The translations under genes were made by a program, and so were the position numbers. 34,229 nt of DNA, taken from Acidobacteriota bacterium. GTDB lineage: Bacteria; Acidobacteriota; UBA6911. Shown here one piece after another: positions 16,674 to 24,435 of the stretch. Position 1 is the stretch's first letter. The number at the start of each line of letters is the position of its first letter. The notes beneath the pieces were generated by a model. It made no database searches and was not told the DNA's origin. It saw nothing but the letters and a program-made list of their open reading frames with translations. The stretch spans positions 1 to 34,229 of the forward strand of contig JAFGAO010000272.1 of the NCBI GenBank assembly GCA_016933615.1, written 5' to 3'.

Positions 16674-18488
16674 TCAACGCCATCGGTCCACGCCGACGGC
16701 TGTGCCCCGGCCGCCGTTGAAATGCCAGATGGATTCGTCCGCGCCGCCGCCGCCCACTACGATCAGGTTTTCTTTAGGGTCTCTCGAGCCGAAAATCGGG
16801 ATCTTGTAGTCGTCGCCGAATTTCTCGTACAGTTCATTGAAGGTGTAGCCCCACTGGTTGGTTCCCTCGGTCCTGTCCCCGATGGCTGTCGCAAATTCCC
16901 ACCAGCCGTGCCGCTGATAATCGCGGATCGTCGCCTTGAAGTTGTTGAACAGCCATTCGTAGACCGCCTTCTTGGTCGGGAAAATCTCCCCGATGGGTTT
17001 GGCCAGATTCGGCACTATGAAGAAGGTATGCCCGCTGTTCATTTTCAGGGGGGCGATCCGGGGAGCCAGCCATTCGAGGACGTTATGCGGCCCGGGTTTT
17101 CCCAGCACTCCCAGGTCATCCGCGATGCTTCCGATCCCGTCCTGGAGCCTGCGGGATGCCCCGGGGGCAAACTCGTTGACGCCGAAACCCCGATGCGAGG
17201 TTTTTACGAGAACACTGTCCCGCCTGCTGTAGCCGAACTCCTCGCCGACGGTTTCCCAGCCCGGCGGCAGATTGGGCGTATCCTCGGCGGCGACGGCGAA
17301 TAACGGGTTGCCGGCATCGGTGCGTTTGATGCCCGCGATGCAGCCGCCGAAATTGATGGTCATGAGCCGCGCCGCTTTGGCCAGGGACACGTTGGCGCGG
17401 TTCCCGTAATCCAGGAATTCGTGCCTGGCGCCGACGCCGATCTCCCCGGCGATGGGGCCGTCGACGATATAGACGGTGCCGATGGAGCTGCTGGTGCCGG
17501 GGCAATTGGTGCTGCCGCCGCCCTGTTCGGCCATCGCCAGCAGGACGGGCATGTACTCCGGTTTGCATCCGGCCATGGCGCCGATTACGGCCACCTTCTC
17601 GACGGTAACGGTTTCGTAGCGGGAGAATTTGACGGGTTCCCCCCGGGCATCCGTTACGACCGTATCGGGGCTGAGGCTGGTGCCGGTGAGCATTTTGGCG
17701 ACTCTAGCCTCGGTCGGGGGGATTATGGGGGAGCCGTCGGTGTAGATGCTGATCTCGGCGTCGGCGGACTCCACGCGCTCCGTCGCGTTGAAGAATTCCA
17801 CGGCCTCATCGTAGGTGCCTTCGAAAATATACCTTTCAGGTTTTTCCGGCATATAGGTGCCCGCGTACTTCTCCCGGTCGGTCAGGGGATCGGTCAGGGA
17901 TTTGATAAGCGCGGGGACTATGGGATACAGCCGCTTGTCGGGCGTGCCGGTGCGTTCGATCGTCACCCAGCGCAGCTGGGGCACATTGTTGAGCAGAGCC
18001 GTTCTCTCGAAATATTTCTTCTGGTCCCAAAAGCCGAATCTCACCGTCGGGATCCCGGCTTTTTCCACGTTCGTATTGTATTCAGCCTGAATACTGGTGG
18101 CGGCCCCTCACCAGGACTGCCCTCCGATTACGGCATCCGCTTTGGCCAGCAGCTCGCCGTCCTCGGCGGGGTTGGTGGGGCCGAAACCGTTGTGCTGTAT
18201 CCGGACCCAGTGCGTGTCCGGATAGGTATCCTTTAAGTATTGTTCCAGGAAGGGCCCGGTCTGCGGACCGGCCTCGCATACGGCAATATAGATGGTCTTG
18301 CCCTTGATGGTATCCAGGCGCGGCGCCAGTCCCCGCACCTCTACGGGACCGGGAATGCCTTGCGGATTCAGGAACCGGTGCACCGGCTCCTCGGCTTCGT
18401 CCGCAGCTTGCGCAGGCGTGCCTGCAAAGGCGAGCGTCACCCCAAGTGGCAACAACGCCGCTAGAACGATTTCGAAAAGCCTCTTCAT
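16674..18488 (-). CDS. UGSC-family selenoprotein 2, exported (in-frame TGA read as Sec127)
   Basis: Read through one TGA, this is a 604-residue protein; the two conventional pieces are exactly in phase and lack any ribosome site between them. The site reads GGQSW-U-GAATS: Sec-Gly as in UGSC, but the Cys position is Ala. A Sec-type signal peptide covers residues 1-28 and ends in AQA. The N-terminal domain (to about 250) and the C-terminal domain (YTDGSPIIPPTEARV, VDGPIAGEIGVG, LMTINFGGC) are paralogous to selenoprotein 1. Function is unknown. It is the first gene of the operon, with AAAGGAG before ATG 18488 and a possible promoter at 18550-18579. A second domain cysteine (for example in the STNCPG motif) could be the resolving thiol; this is a guess. 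Confidence 0.87.
18078..18094 (-). promoter_or_regulatory. candidate bacterial SECIS element of selenoprotein 2
   Basis: Thirteen nucleotides after the TGA, the mRNA has a perfect 7-bp stem (GUAUUCA/UGAAUAC) closed by a 3-nt loop GGC. The loop starts 20 nt after the UGA and its first two bases are G. The stem sequence is unrelated to that in selenoprotein 1 while geometry and loop start are alike, which argues for selection on structure. Confidence 0.75.
18108..18110 (-). other. in-frame TGA, proposed selenocysteine codon
   Basis: TGA between TGG (Trp) and GGG (Gly) in the selenoprotein 2 frame, at the position homologous to the TGA of selenoprotein 1. Confidence 0.85.
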
Positions 18489-18549
18489 GGTAAAGCTCCT
18501 TTCGAAACGGTTGAATGAAAAGCAGATTTTTTCACCTGATGATGGCCCT

Positions 18550-18579
18550 ATCATAGAGGCGTTTCAATCCCGGGTACAA
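18550..18579 (-). promoter_or_regulatory. possible promoter of the selenium-molybdenum operon
   Basis: On the minus strand TATGAT (18550-18555) stands 18 nt after TTGTAC (18574-18579), about 62 nt upstream of the first gene. The -10 matches the consensus at 5 of 6 bases, the -35 at only 3 of 6. Confidence 0.3.
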
Positions 18580-18975
18580 GGGAAAACCACGGCGGCTTTG
18601 CCTCGGGGCCTGCCCGAATGGAAACAAAAGGGTCTCAGGCGTATCCTGCGGCGCATCCAATCTCCAGAAAGATCCCCGGCTCCGCGAAAGTGGCGGAAAA
18701 GCTTGAAAAATCCGGTAAGTATTCGGCGGCGGGTTTACAGCGTTACCCGCGCCTCCGGCGCCAAGCCGATCGGGATCGGATTCGGTATCGGGGTCGCTTT
18801 CGAAACCGGGAAGCCAGAATCCGCGGTGAATTCGATCCGATTCCGAACCCGACCCCGAAACGGATGGAGCCATCCCGGCCGCTTTGAGCCGCTCACGGCA
18901 TAAAGCCCCTGGATCCGACGGGATGGTATGGTACTTTAAAGATAATCGCATTGACTCTTCCTTTCCGGGGGCGAT
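18580..18975. other. intergenic region between divergent genes
   Basis: About 400 bases with no supported gene. A 139-residue frame on the minus strand is low in complexity (runs of SGSGSESD and ESDPDTESDPD) and is generated by the GAT/CGG repeat at 18766-18863. The promoter of the DUF1573 gene presumably lies near its right end, but no clear boxes were seen. Confidence 0.5.
18766..18863. repeat. imperfect inverted repeat made of CGGATTCGG-type units
   Basis: The left arm (18766-18796) and the reverse complement of the right arm (18833-18863) agree over most of their first 25 bases with one gap, around a 36-nt centre. Some mismatches are G-U compatible. The units resemble the tandem motif at 2320-2347. 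Confidence 0.45.
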
Positions 18976-19671
18976 ATGAAACCTTATGGTTCCGCGCTGT
19001 GGATAATTTTATTGGCAGGGCAGAGCGGGCTTTGGGGGCAGGAAAAAGTCGCGTCCATAGCCTATGACGATTCCGTGAAGGATTTCGGCAAAGTGATGCA
19101 GGGGGAGATGCTCGAGCACGTGTTCGGCTTCAGCAACCGGGGTTCGGGCACTCTGGAAATATTGGGTGTCGAAGCTACGTGCGGTTGCCAGACGAACACT
19201 CTTTCAGATACGCAGATATTGCCGGGGCAAAGCGGCCGCATAGAAATCAATGTGGATACGGCCCTGCTCTCCGGGTCCATAGAAGAGACGGCCCGCGTCA
19301 CTACCAATGATCCGAGGCGGCGCAAGGTTTTTTTCACCATAAAAGCCGATGTGCAGCCGGAGATCCGCGTATCCAGCCCGTCGGTCTATTTCGGGGACGT
19401 GCCCGAGGGAGAGCTGGCCGCCCGGGAAGTGACGCTCACCGTCGCGGCCGGAAAATCCATCGAGATCCTGAGCGCCCGGTCCAGCGAGGATGGCGTGGCC
19501 GTGAAACTGGAGCCGGTGCCGGAAAGCGGAGGAAAAACGGTAAGGCTGATCGCAACACACAAAGGCGACGGGAAGTTCGGCTACCGCACCGGAAGTATCA
19601 CCGTAAAGACAACCAGCACCCTCACCCCGGAGCTGTCGATTTACCTGTTTATAAGGAATTTAAACCGCTGA
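18976..19671 (+). CDS. DUF1573 domain-containing exported protein
   Basis: A 231-residue protein with a signal peptide (residues 1-21, ending near LWG) followed by an immunoglobulin-like DUF1573 domain: YDFGKV-type start (KDFGKVMQGEMLEHVF), FSNRGSGTLEI and the hallmark cysteine pair in ATCGCQTN. A second beta-sandwich repeat covers residues 125-230. Such proteins are periplasmic or surface proteins of unknown role, abundant in Bacteroidota and Acidobacteriota. GGGGGCGAT precedes the ATG. It is divergent from the selenium-molybdenum operon and converges on the MFS gene. Confidence 0.85.
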   Translation: MKPYGSALWIILLAGQSGLWGQEKVASIAYDDSVKDFGKVMQGEMLEHVFGFSNRGSGTLEILGVEATCGCQTNTLSDTQILPGQSGRIEINVDTALLSGSIEETARVTTNDPRRRKVFFTIKADVQPEIRVSSPSVYFGDVPEGELAAREVTLTVAAGKSIEILSARSSEDGVAVKLEPVPESGGKTVRLIATHKGDGKFGYRTGSITVKTTSTLTPELSIYLFIRNLNR

Positions 19672-19681
19672 GGGAGCGGAT

Positions 19682-19691
19682 GCGCATGCGC
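19682..19691. repeat. perfect palindrome GCGCATGCGC between convergent genes
   Basis: A 10-bp perfect palindrome in the 62-nt gap between the DUF1573 and MFS genes. It is too short, and has no loop, to be called a terminator. Confidence 0.3.
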
Positions 19692-19733
19692 TTCCATTTT
19701 CATCCCCCGGAGTATTTCAGGCTTCTGGAATTT

Positions 19734-21095
19734 TTACTGAGATTTTTTTAGCATCCCGTTCAATTTTGGGCCCTCGGATTGAAGCTTCAGGAATATCAGG
19801 ACCACCGAGCCCGCCAGCGACCCGATGGCCATTATCATAGCGACCGCGGGCAGCGCCAATCCCACCCCGAACAACAAACCCGCCAGGATGGGTGATAGCG
19901 TGGCCCCGCCCCGGCCCACCCCGATCATGAAACCGGTGCCGAAAGCCCGCGCATGGGTCGGAAATGCCTGGGCCGCGACGGCGATCAGGCTTATGACGCC
20001 GGCATTCAGGAAGAAGCCGGCGACGGCGCAGAAAGCGGTTATCAGCGCAAGATCCGCCGAGGTGCGGCCGAAGACGGCAACAAACACGGCGGAGAGAACC
20101 AGCGAAGCGATGGAAAGCTTTTTAATGCCGAACCTGAAAGTGAAAAGGCCGAAGGCTGCCCCGCCCAGCGCCCCGCCGGCATTGGCCCAGCCCAGGACAC
20201 CGCTGGCCGAAGAGGCCGTGAATCCCATATCGACCAGAATTTTGGGCACCCATTTCATGATGAAATAAAAAGTCACGAGATTGAGAAAGTAAGCGGAGGA
20301 AACGATCAGGGTAGTCGCCACCAGGCCGGGGCTGAAAATATCGCCGACGGATTTCCTGCGCGAATCGGGCGAAACCTCGGGCAGCGCATCCAGGGCGGCG
20401 TGCCCCAGCCTTGCGAAAGTTTTATTGATCTTCCCGAGGGCGCCCGGCGGCTGCTTGCGCGTCAACCAGTGAACGGATTCCGGAATAAAAATGACGATTG
20501 CGGGAATGAAGAGCGCCGTTACCGCGGCGCCGAAATAAAAAATCGAGCGCCAGTCGTATCCGGCCAGCAATCCGGAAGCTGCGGCTCCCCCCAAGGCTCC
20601 ACCAACGGGATACCCGATGGCCATCAGGGAAATGCACAGATGCCGCCGCCGGATATTGGAAAATTCCGCGACCAGGGCATTGATCGCCGGAAGCATGCCC
20701 CCGATTCCCAGCCCTGTGACGATGCGCCAGAAGGAAAGGGAAAAAACACTTCCGGCGGTTGTAACCATGAACATGCCCAGGGTCATGACCAGCAGGCAGA
20801 ACAGGACAGCCGTCAGGCGTCCCGATTTGTCCGCCATCCCCCCCAGCAGGAAGGACCCGAGGCTCATTCCGACAAGTTCCATGGAGGCAACGATGCCCAG
20901 GGCGGCCGGGTCCACGCCCCACTCGCCGGCTATGCCCGGCAGGGCAAAGCCGATCGCCAGAACGTCGAAGCCGTCCAGGGCATTCAGGCCGACAGTGATG
21001 GCTACGATTATGATCTGGAGCCGCGTCATTGCGGAATGATCCATGACTTCACGCGGGTCGGCACTCAATCCGGAGTTCGTCTTCATACGTTTCAT
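19734..21095 (-). CDS. MFS transporter, aromatic acid:H+ symporter (AAHS) type
   Basis: A 453-residue membrane protein with about 12 hydrophobic segments. The first reads GLNALDGFDVLAIGFALPGI, the TM1 signature of AAHS transporters such as PcaK and BenK, where the Asp pair is needed for aromatic acid uptake. The loop between TM2 and TM3 has the MFS motif GGMADKSGRL, and PESVHWL follows TM6. It probably imports an aromatic or other carboxylic acid with protons. The start is uncertain: ATG 21095 (AGGAC just upstream) or ATG 21086. It lies 44 nt after the CoA-transferase gene and ends the MaoC/CoA-transferase/MFS operon. Confidence 0.85.
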   Translation of the reverse strand: MKRMKTNSGLSADPREVMDHSAMTRLQIIIVAITVGLNALDGFDVLAIGFALPGIAGEWGVDPAALGIVASMELVGMSLGSFLLGGMADKSGRLTAVLFCLLVMTLGMFMVTTAGSVFSLSFWRIVTGLGIGGMLPAINALVAEFSNIRRRHLCISLMAIGYPVGGALGGAAASGLLAGYDWRSIFYFGAAVTALFIPAIVIFIPESVHWLTRKQPPGALGKINKTFARLGHAALDALPEVSPDSRRKSVGDIFSPGLVATTLIVSSAYFLNLVTFYFIMKWVPKILVDMGFTASSASGVLGWANAGGALGGAAFGLFTFRFGIKKLSIASLVLSAVFVAVFGRTSADLALITAFCAVAGFFLNAGVISLIAVAAQAFPTHARAFGTGFMIGVGRGGATLSPILAGLLFGVGLALPAVAMIMAIGSLAGSVVLIFLKLQSEGPKLNGMLKKSQ

Positions 21096-21139
21096 CGTCC
21101 TGTTTGAGCCGTCTGGGCGGCACAACGGCTGCCTTTCGT

Positions 21140-22351
21140 CTAAATGATGGCTCCTTCGTCCTTGAGGCGGGTTATGTCCTCCCAGGAATACCCGGCTTCC
21201 AGAAGGATTTCTTCCGTGTGCTGGCCGACCTGGGGCGCCGGCCCCTGCACTTCGGCGCCGGTCTCGCTGAATTTCACCGGACTGGCCACCAGCCGGATCT
21301 CGCCGGCATTGGGGTGGTCGAGTCTGGCGAAGAAGCCGTTCTGTTCCGCCTGGGGATCGCCGGTTATCTCCATGACGGTCTGTGCCATGGAGTTGACCAT
21401 GCCGTGCCGGTCGAGAATATCCATCCACTCGCGCAGGGTCCTCGCGGCGAAGATTTCGCCGATGATCGACACCAGGGCTTCGTTATTCCTCTCCCGTTTG
21501 GCATCGGTGTCGAACCTCGTGTCCTGCTGCAGCTCCGGGCGCCCGACGGCTTTGCAGAAGCCGGGCCAGTAGCGCTCCGACTGCATCATGGCCAGCTGGA
21601 TCCAGCGCCCGTCGCCGGTCCGGTAGCTGTTCCAGAGCGGGTTTTTCGCCTTCAGCCGCTCAATGTTGGGAATCTCTTCCTTCCGGTACAGGGCAACCTG
21701 AAGATCCTGGTTCATGACCCACGCGGCAGTCTGATAGAGGGAGAAGGCCACCTTCTGTCCTCTCCCGCCTCTTTCCCGGGACAGAAGCGCCGCCAGGATG
21801 CCCGAGGTAATGCACATCGAGGTAATGTTGTCGCCGATGCCCGGGCGGTGGCTGGGGGGAGTTCCCGACGGGGCGCACAGTTTGGACATGAGGCCGCCCC
21901 GAGCCCAGAATGCGGCGTAATCGTAGCCCGGCTTCTCTCTGTCGGCCCCGGACTCGCCGTAGCCGGTCAGGGAGGCATATACCAGCTTCGAATTGCGCCT
22001 GCCGAGCGTTTCGTAGTCCATTCCCAGTTTGTCCAGCACCCGGGGCTGGAAATTGGATACGAAAACATCGCTCCGCTCCACCAGGCGATAGACGATCTCC
22101 CTCCCCTGCTTCAGCCGCAGGTCGACGCCCAATCCCCGTTTGCCCCGGTTCAGCACCTCGAAGACAGGCATGAGGTGATTGCTCATGGGGATCCCCTCTA
22201 TGGACCGCATCCCGCGCAAGCCGTCTCCCATGCCCGGGTTTTCAATCTTTATGACTTCGGCGCCCCAATCCGCCAGGATGGCGCAGGCGCTGGGAACGGC
22301 CACCCAGTGCCCCAATTCCACGACCTTGATGCCGTCGAGAGCCCCTGCCAT
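21140..22351 (-). CDS. CaiB/BaiF-type (family III) CoA-transferase
   Basis: A 403-residue enzyme that moves CoA between carboxylic acids. It begins with the family opening (LDGIKVVELGHWVAVP, ADWGAEVIKIENP) and has FEVLNRGKRGLGVDL and the GYGESG segment. The expected catalytic aspartate is in PGYDYAAFWARGG (Asp144 from this start). The start ATG 22351 is chosen because GGGAGGCGG lies just upstream; an in-frame ATG at 22420 adds 23 residues that look non-conserved and lacks such a site. With the neighbouring transporter and hydratase it probably activates an imported acid; the substrate is unknown. Confidence 0.88.
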   Translation of the reverse strand: MAGALDGIKVVELGHWVAVPSACAILADWGAEVIKIENPGMGDGLRGMRSIEGIPMSNHLMPVFEVLNRGKRGLGVDLRLKQGREIVYRLVERSDVFVSNFQPRVLDKLGMDYETLGRRNSKLVYASLTGYGESGADREKPGYDYAAFWARGGLMSKLCAPSGTPPSHRPGIGDNITSMCITSGILAALLSRERGGRGQKVAFSLYQTAAWVMNQDLQVALYRKEEIPNIERLKAKNPLWNSYRTGDGRWIQLAMMQSERYWPGFCKAVGRPELQQDTRFDTDAKRERNNEALVSIIGEIFAARTLREWMDILDRHGMVNSMAQTVMEITGDPQAEQNGFFARLDHPNAGEIRLVASPVKFSETGAEVQGPAPQVGQHTEEILLEAGYSWEDITRLKDEGAII

Positions 22352-22447
22352 CTTTCCGCCTCCCGCGTCTGTCCTTGAACGTCCAAGGGAACTGTCTTTC
22401 CATTTTCCGTGTTCCGACATTTCCGGATCCGGATCCCCGGCAGCCCG

Positions 22448-22915
22448 CTAGCCGGGCCCGAAACCCCGGCGGTACAAAAGCACCGCAAGCTCGGCTTCGA
22501 GAACGGTTTCCTGGTTCTGATTCAGCACGGTGATCCGGGTGGAGAGCACGCCGCGGTCGGGCTTGCTCGTCTCCTTCTTCGCCGTGATCTTCTGTACTGC
22601 CCGGATGGTGTCGCCGAACTTTACCGCCTTCATGAATCGGGCCGTCGTCTCCAGTATGGCGATGGATGTGCCTTCGAAAATCCCCGTCTGGTTCAGAAGC
22701 CCTGTAGCCATGGACAACACCAGGAGGCCGTGCGCGACCCTTTCTCCGAACGGCCCCTTCCGGGCGTAGGCGGCGTTCGTATGCTCCGGCTGGAAATCCC
22801 CGGAAAGGCAGGCAAAATGGACCACATCGGCCTCCGTAACAGTCCGGGCCCCGCCGGCAATCTCCTCATCGATCGTAAAATCATCGAATGTTCTGCCGCG
22901 CATCTTTTGAAGCAT
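22448..22915 (-). CDS. MaoC-like (R)-specific enoyl-CoA hydratase family protein
   Basis: A 155-residue hotdog-fold protein. The hydratase-2 motif is intact: Asp40 and His45 in SGDFQPEHTN, followed by FGERVAHGLLVLS. This predicts hydration of an enoyl-CoA or dehydration of a hydroxyacyl-CoA. Family length is about 150, which supports ATG 22915 (AAAGGAAG upstream) rather than an upstream start in the long open frame. It is the first gene of the operon, 96 nt before the CoA-transferase. Confidence 0.87.
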   Translation of the reverse strand: MLQKMRGRTFDDFTIDEEIAGGARTVTEADVVHFACLSGDFQPEHTNAAYARKGPFGERVAHGLLVLSMATGLLNQTGIFEGTSIAILETTARFMKAVKFGDTIRAVQKITAKKETSKPDRGVLSTRITVLNQNQETVLEAELAVLLYRRGFGPG

Positions 22916-23324
22916 GCCTGCTTCCTTTCCGGCCGGTTCATCCTCGCGCGAAATGACCGCCTGCATCGGTTCCTTTTTTCGGCGCCGGCACAAGCGGGCT
23001 GAGCCGAAAAAATAAAGGGCATTCTGTGCTTTGACTGATCCGGCAAGTGTAGCACCGATTGCACGTCGAAGAGAAAGCGTTTTCCGGTGCTGAAAAATAT
23101 GAAGGCGGTTTCCCATCCCTCGGGTAGAATAATTCATACTTTTCTGTCTTAGGATCGCAATGGAAATATATTTTATGGAAGGCCGGCAGGTCCTTCAAAT
23201 GCAGGAGGAGATGCATCGGCGCCGTGCTGCCGGGGGTCGGCGCGTTTCCGGCTGATGCTCTTTTGCAGAAATGGACCGAATTGTCCGGCCGGCGTTCCAA
23301 CCCCCTTTCCACAGGAGCTTTATC
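22916..23324. other. intergenic region between divergent genes
   Basis: About 400 bases between the MaoC gene and the divergent esterase gene. No gene, repeat or clear promoter could be supported beyond the ribosome sites at the two ends (AAAGGAAG on the left, ACAGGAGC on the right). Confidence 0.5.
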
Positions 23325-24257
23325 ATGAAGAATCCTCTTGTTTTTTCCCTGCTGATGACAGCGGCCGGCACCCTGTGTTTGGGCCAACAGCCGGGCAGCC
23401 GGCAGGCGGAACAGGTTCGGCCGCCGCGACTGGAGTTCCCGCTATGGGCGGGCGATGCCCCCGGGGCGCTTGGAAAGGAAGAGAAGGACGTTCCGACGCT
23501 GACGCCGCATTTCGCGTCGCCTCCGAAGGCGACGGGGGCCGCTTTCGTCATCTGTCCGGGCGGCGGGTACGCGTCCCTGGCGCCGCACGAGGGATTCCAC
23601 TACGCCCTCTGGCTGAACGAGCAGGGGATTGCCGGGTTCGTGCTGAAGTACCGCCTCGGCTCCAGCGGATACAGGCATCCCGCCATGATCGAGGACGTCC
23701 GGCGCGCAATCCGCTACGTGCGCGCAAACGCGGAGGCGTGGGGACTGGATCCGGACAGGATCGGCGTGATGGGATCCTCCGCGGGCGGACACCTGGCGGC
23801 CGCGGCGCTCACGCACTTCGATGCGGGGGATCCCGAGGCGCCCGATCCGGTCGACCGCGTAAGCTCCAAACCGGATCTCGGCGTCCTGTGCTATCCCGTC
23901 GTCACGATGGGCCCGGATACGCACCGGGGCTCCAGACTCAATCTCCTCGGGGAAAATCCCGATCCCGCCCTGGTTGAGCTTCTTTCCAATGAGAAGCGGG
24001 TCACGCAGGATACGCCCCCGGTATTCATCTTCCACACGGCGGAAGACCCGGCCGTGAAGGTTGAGAATGCCCTGGAATTCGCCGCCGCCCTGAGTCGCAA
24101 CGGAGTGCCTTTCGCGCTGCACATCTACGCCAAAGGGCCCCATGGCATAGGGCTGGGCAGCACGCAGTGGGACCCTGCACTGCGCCATCCCTGGACATTG
24201 GAGTGCAGCCGCTGGCTCGAGGAATCCGGTTTCGGCAAGAGCGGCAAAGGCCCGTGA
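23325..24257 (+). CDS. secreted alpha/beta-hydrolase (BD-FAE/acetylxylan-esterase-like)
   Basis: A 310-residue protein with a signal peptide (residues 1-20). The fold markers are complete: oxyanion loop PGGGYASL (78-85), nucleophile GSSAGG with Ser152, acid Asp241 in TAEDPAV, and His273 in GPHGIGLG. Relatives remove acetyl or feruloyl groups from plant polysaccharides. The start ATG 23325 has ACAGGAGC 9 nt before it. Unlike the tannase-family protein at 2412, its triad is intact. It is followed on the same strand by the methyltransferase gene 178 nt later. Confidence 0.85.
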   Translation: MKNPLVFSLLMTAAGTLCLGQQPGSRQAEQVRPPRLEFPLWAGDAPGALGKEEKDVPTLTPHFASPPKATGAAFVICPGGGYASLAPHEGFHYALWLNEQGIAGFVLKYRLGSSGYRHPAMIEDVRRAIRYVRANAEAWGLDPDRIGVMGSSAGGHLAAAALTHFDAGDPEAPDPVDRVSSKPDLGVLCYPVVTMGPDTHRGSRLNLLGENPDPALVELLSNEKRVTQDTPPVFIFHTAEDPAVKVENALEFAAALSRNGVPFALHIYAKGPHGIGLGSTQWDPALRHPWTLECSRWLEESGFGKSGKGP

Positions 24258-24435
24258 AAGGCGGATTCCGGCGACCGCATCCATGAAATATTTCCCAAAG
24301 CATAGTAAGATAGGGCACGGTTTTTCTATGCAATCAACATCAAATATTTCGTCTGAAATTGTCGGCATGATGCACCAGGCGGCAACTCCTTGAAATGCAG
24401 GTTTGCTTTCCTGTTTGCCGTGCGAGGTAAAAGCT

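Noticed and set aside
16674-18068. Separate gene starting at GTG 18068
   Set aside because: It is the in-phase continuation of the frame from 18488; no ribosome site precedes it and the homology runs across the TGA.
18532-18951. 139-residue minus-strand frame upstream of selenoprotein 2
   Set aside because: Low-complexity translation produced by the GAT/CGG repeat; no ribosome site or similarity.
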